Below, one piece after another: positions 62,576-64,000 of a stretch of 64,000 nt of DNA (the stretch's first letter is position 1; the number at the start of each line of letters is the position of its first letter). The notes under the pieces were generated by a model. It searched no databases, was not told the DNA's origin, and worked only from the letters and a program-made list of their open reading frames with translations. This DNA comes from Holothuria scabra. Its lineage: Eukaryota; Echinodermata; Holothuroidea; Aspidochirotida; Holothuriidae. The position numbers were made by a program, and so were the translations under genes. The stretch is taken from positions 36,693,224-36,757,223 of the forward strand of contig CM074179.1 in assembly GCA_037179385.1 (NCBI GenBank). The letters run 5' to 3'.

Positions 62576-62664
62576 GTGAAAGGAGCCAGAGGGAAGCAGA
62601 GATGCTGTTACTAAGTCTGGCCCTCAAGAAATCAGAACAAAACATAGAAGAAGCAAAAACATAA
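62576..62664 (+). CDS. Possible terminal coding exon of the divergent Ig gene
   Basis: Acceptor CTTACATTTCAG; entered in phase 1 it reads GERSQREAEMLLLSLALKKS then EQNIEEAKT and stop TAA (62662-62664). A donor AAAAG|GTAAGC at 62672 would place an intron just after the stop. The charged, helical tail resembles a cytoplasmic C-terminus, but the linking TM exon was not found. Confidence 0.4.
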
Positions 62665-62738
62665 GTTAAAAGGTAAGCAAAAAAGATAAGGAAAAATTTT
62701 AAGCGGAACGAAGAACAATTAACATATAAAAAAATAGT

Positions 62739-63080
62739 TTATATCCAACCTTTAATATTAGGAGTGTCGAAAAGAGACTGTTTGTACCTGATTTTAAAAG
62801 AATTTAGGGAAGGGCAATGTCTGATGTGATCTGGAAGGGAATTCCACAGAATAGCTCCCGAGTGTCTAATCTGAGATTTGGTTAGAGCTATTCTAGAGTA
62901 GGGAATAGTAAGCAGATGATTTTTCCTGGTGTCATAATTAAGGTAATGCCTATTTTGAACATAAAAATTACTGTAGCATTTAGGCAACTTGTAATTAACA
63001 AAATTATCCATGAAAACACCAAGCTGGTATTTGTAAAGGTCGAAAACAGAAAGAATACGGAGTGATTTGAAGAGAGGTTC
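62739..63080 (-). pseudogene. LINE 3' end (reverse transcriptase C-terminus)
   Basis: The minus strand reads EPLFKSLRILSVFDLYKYQL, then FVNYKLPKCYSNFYV, then RIALTKSQIRHSGAILWNSL then PDHIRHCPSLNSFKIRYK. This is the C-terminal layout of CR1/Rex/jockey-like LINE reverse transcriptases. The rest of the element is absent; a 5'-truncated insertion. Confidence 0.75.
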
Positions 63081-64000
63081 TGTATGATGAGTGAAACATA
63101 CATTACAAATGTTACATTACATTACAGATGTTTTCTGTTAGAAAAATCTAATCGTTGGATATTATTGGCGACGCTGCCCTCTCTTTAAACAAATATGAGG
63201 TTCCATGGCCACCAAGGATATTTATATTTACATGTTAACCTGTAGATCCTTTAGATCTTGTAGATCCTGTGGCCTGTAGGTCAAACGGCCGTTATATCCA
63301 AAATTTACCCTATTTGCGTTCATATACAGTTGCAAGTCAGTAGCTGAGGATGATCCTTCTCCATCTCCATCTTTGACAGATAACCGTTTTCAGGATAATA
63401 TGAGAATACATCTTATCGGGGGGATATTTTCAGCTTGAATACGTATGAGCACTCATTTTTTACCTCTGCATAGTCGTCGCTCAGTTTAATAAATGGATAT
63501 ACAATCAAGTACAATACAATTGACTACCACCACCAACCGAAATCACGAGAAACTTTCAACATCGGGTTAATGAACATGAGAAGTGAGGATCGGGTTACTT
63601 ACACAACTATCTGTAAAAAATATTGCACAGATCTCTCGGCTCTGTCGAGCCTATAATTTAAGCTTAGGACACAAAACTTGGCAAAAATTCTCGGCATCTC
63701 CAAGTTTGCTCGGTGAACTACCAAATGTAATCTTCTCCTCGCAGCAAAATTCTCAATATGCAAGAATTTCTCTTACCTAAGATCTTTGAAAATTTCTAGC
63801 TGTTTTGAAAGTTTGTTTCACGTTGAATTTGAGCGGTAGGATCGCAAAGCAATATGGGAGAAGTTTGAAAACGGCGCTTCCCATGGCGATAGGGTTTTCC
63901 CTGAATCGTGTGAAAAACAGTTTGCCCGAAAGAGGTTATCTCCGGAACTGTTCCGGACATTTGACAGTCCAATACATCAAAACACAGTACTTTGGCACAC
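63081..64000. other. Noncoding stretch, nothing recognised
   Basis: No coding exon, RNA or repeat recognised on either strand. Confidence 0.4.

Overview
This is eukaryotic, AT-rich, intron- and repeat-dense genomic DNA. It has spliced genes with GT-AG introns, non-LTR and Penelope-like retroelements, tRNA-derived SINEs, MITEs, long (TA)n tracts and several poly-G repeats. The NACHT exons, the immunoglobulin (Ig) exons and the repeat types suggest a marine invertebrate deuterostome, most likely an echinoderm and possibly a sea cucumber. That placement is inference from protein style; no search was run.

Layout. 1-12 kb: no convincing gene; SINEs, two MITE-like or repeat arrays, and three near full-length copies plus fragments of a repeat derived from U2 snRNA. 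13.1-14.6 kb (-): a NACHT exon. 17.8-25.5 kb (-): a chain of splice-compatible exons encoding, in transcript order, a transmembrane helix, two short basic/polar linker exons, a NACHT ATPase exon (with a one-base frameshift) and three leucine-rich exons. 26-27.5 kb: three Penelope-like element (PLE) ends, each with a hammerhead ribozyme motif and a (TA)n tract. 29.7-34.8 kb (+): a multi-exon, transposase-like gene with coiled coil and PHD finger, including a 23-bp microexon. 35.5 kb: a piggyBac-type MITE. 39.2-44.3 kb (-): a tandem pair of nearly identical PLEs, the first with an intact 996-codon reading frame. 44.4-48 kb: SINE, (TA)n, and decayed PLE and LINE remnants. 48.5-51.9 kb (-): a signal-peptide exon and Ig-domain exons, all phase 1. 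52-53.1 kb: SINE inverted pair, another hammerhead and (TA)n. 54.1-62.7 kb (+): a divergent, head-to-head Ig gene. 62.7-63.1 kb: LINE 3' end. The rest is noncoding or unrecognised.

Main proposal. The Ig exons at 48.5-51.9 kb and the TM/NACHT/LRR exons at 17.8-25.5 kb lie on the same strand in the right order. The Ig exons end in phase 1 and the TM exon begins in phase 1. They can therefore form one gene of about 34 kb: signal peptide, about four Ig domains, one transmembrane helix, basic cytoplasmic linker, NACHT, LRR. This would be a cell-surface receptor with an NLR-type cytoplasmic engine. The 23-kb intron would hold the antisense transposase gene and the PLEs. The second NACHT exon at 13-14.6 kb has identical phases and may be a duplicated cassette or a neighbouring paralogue. 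The TM-to-NACHT join is well supported by reading frame; the Ig-to-TM join rests on strand, order and phase only.
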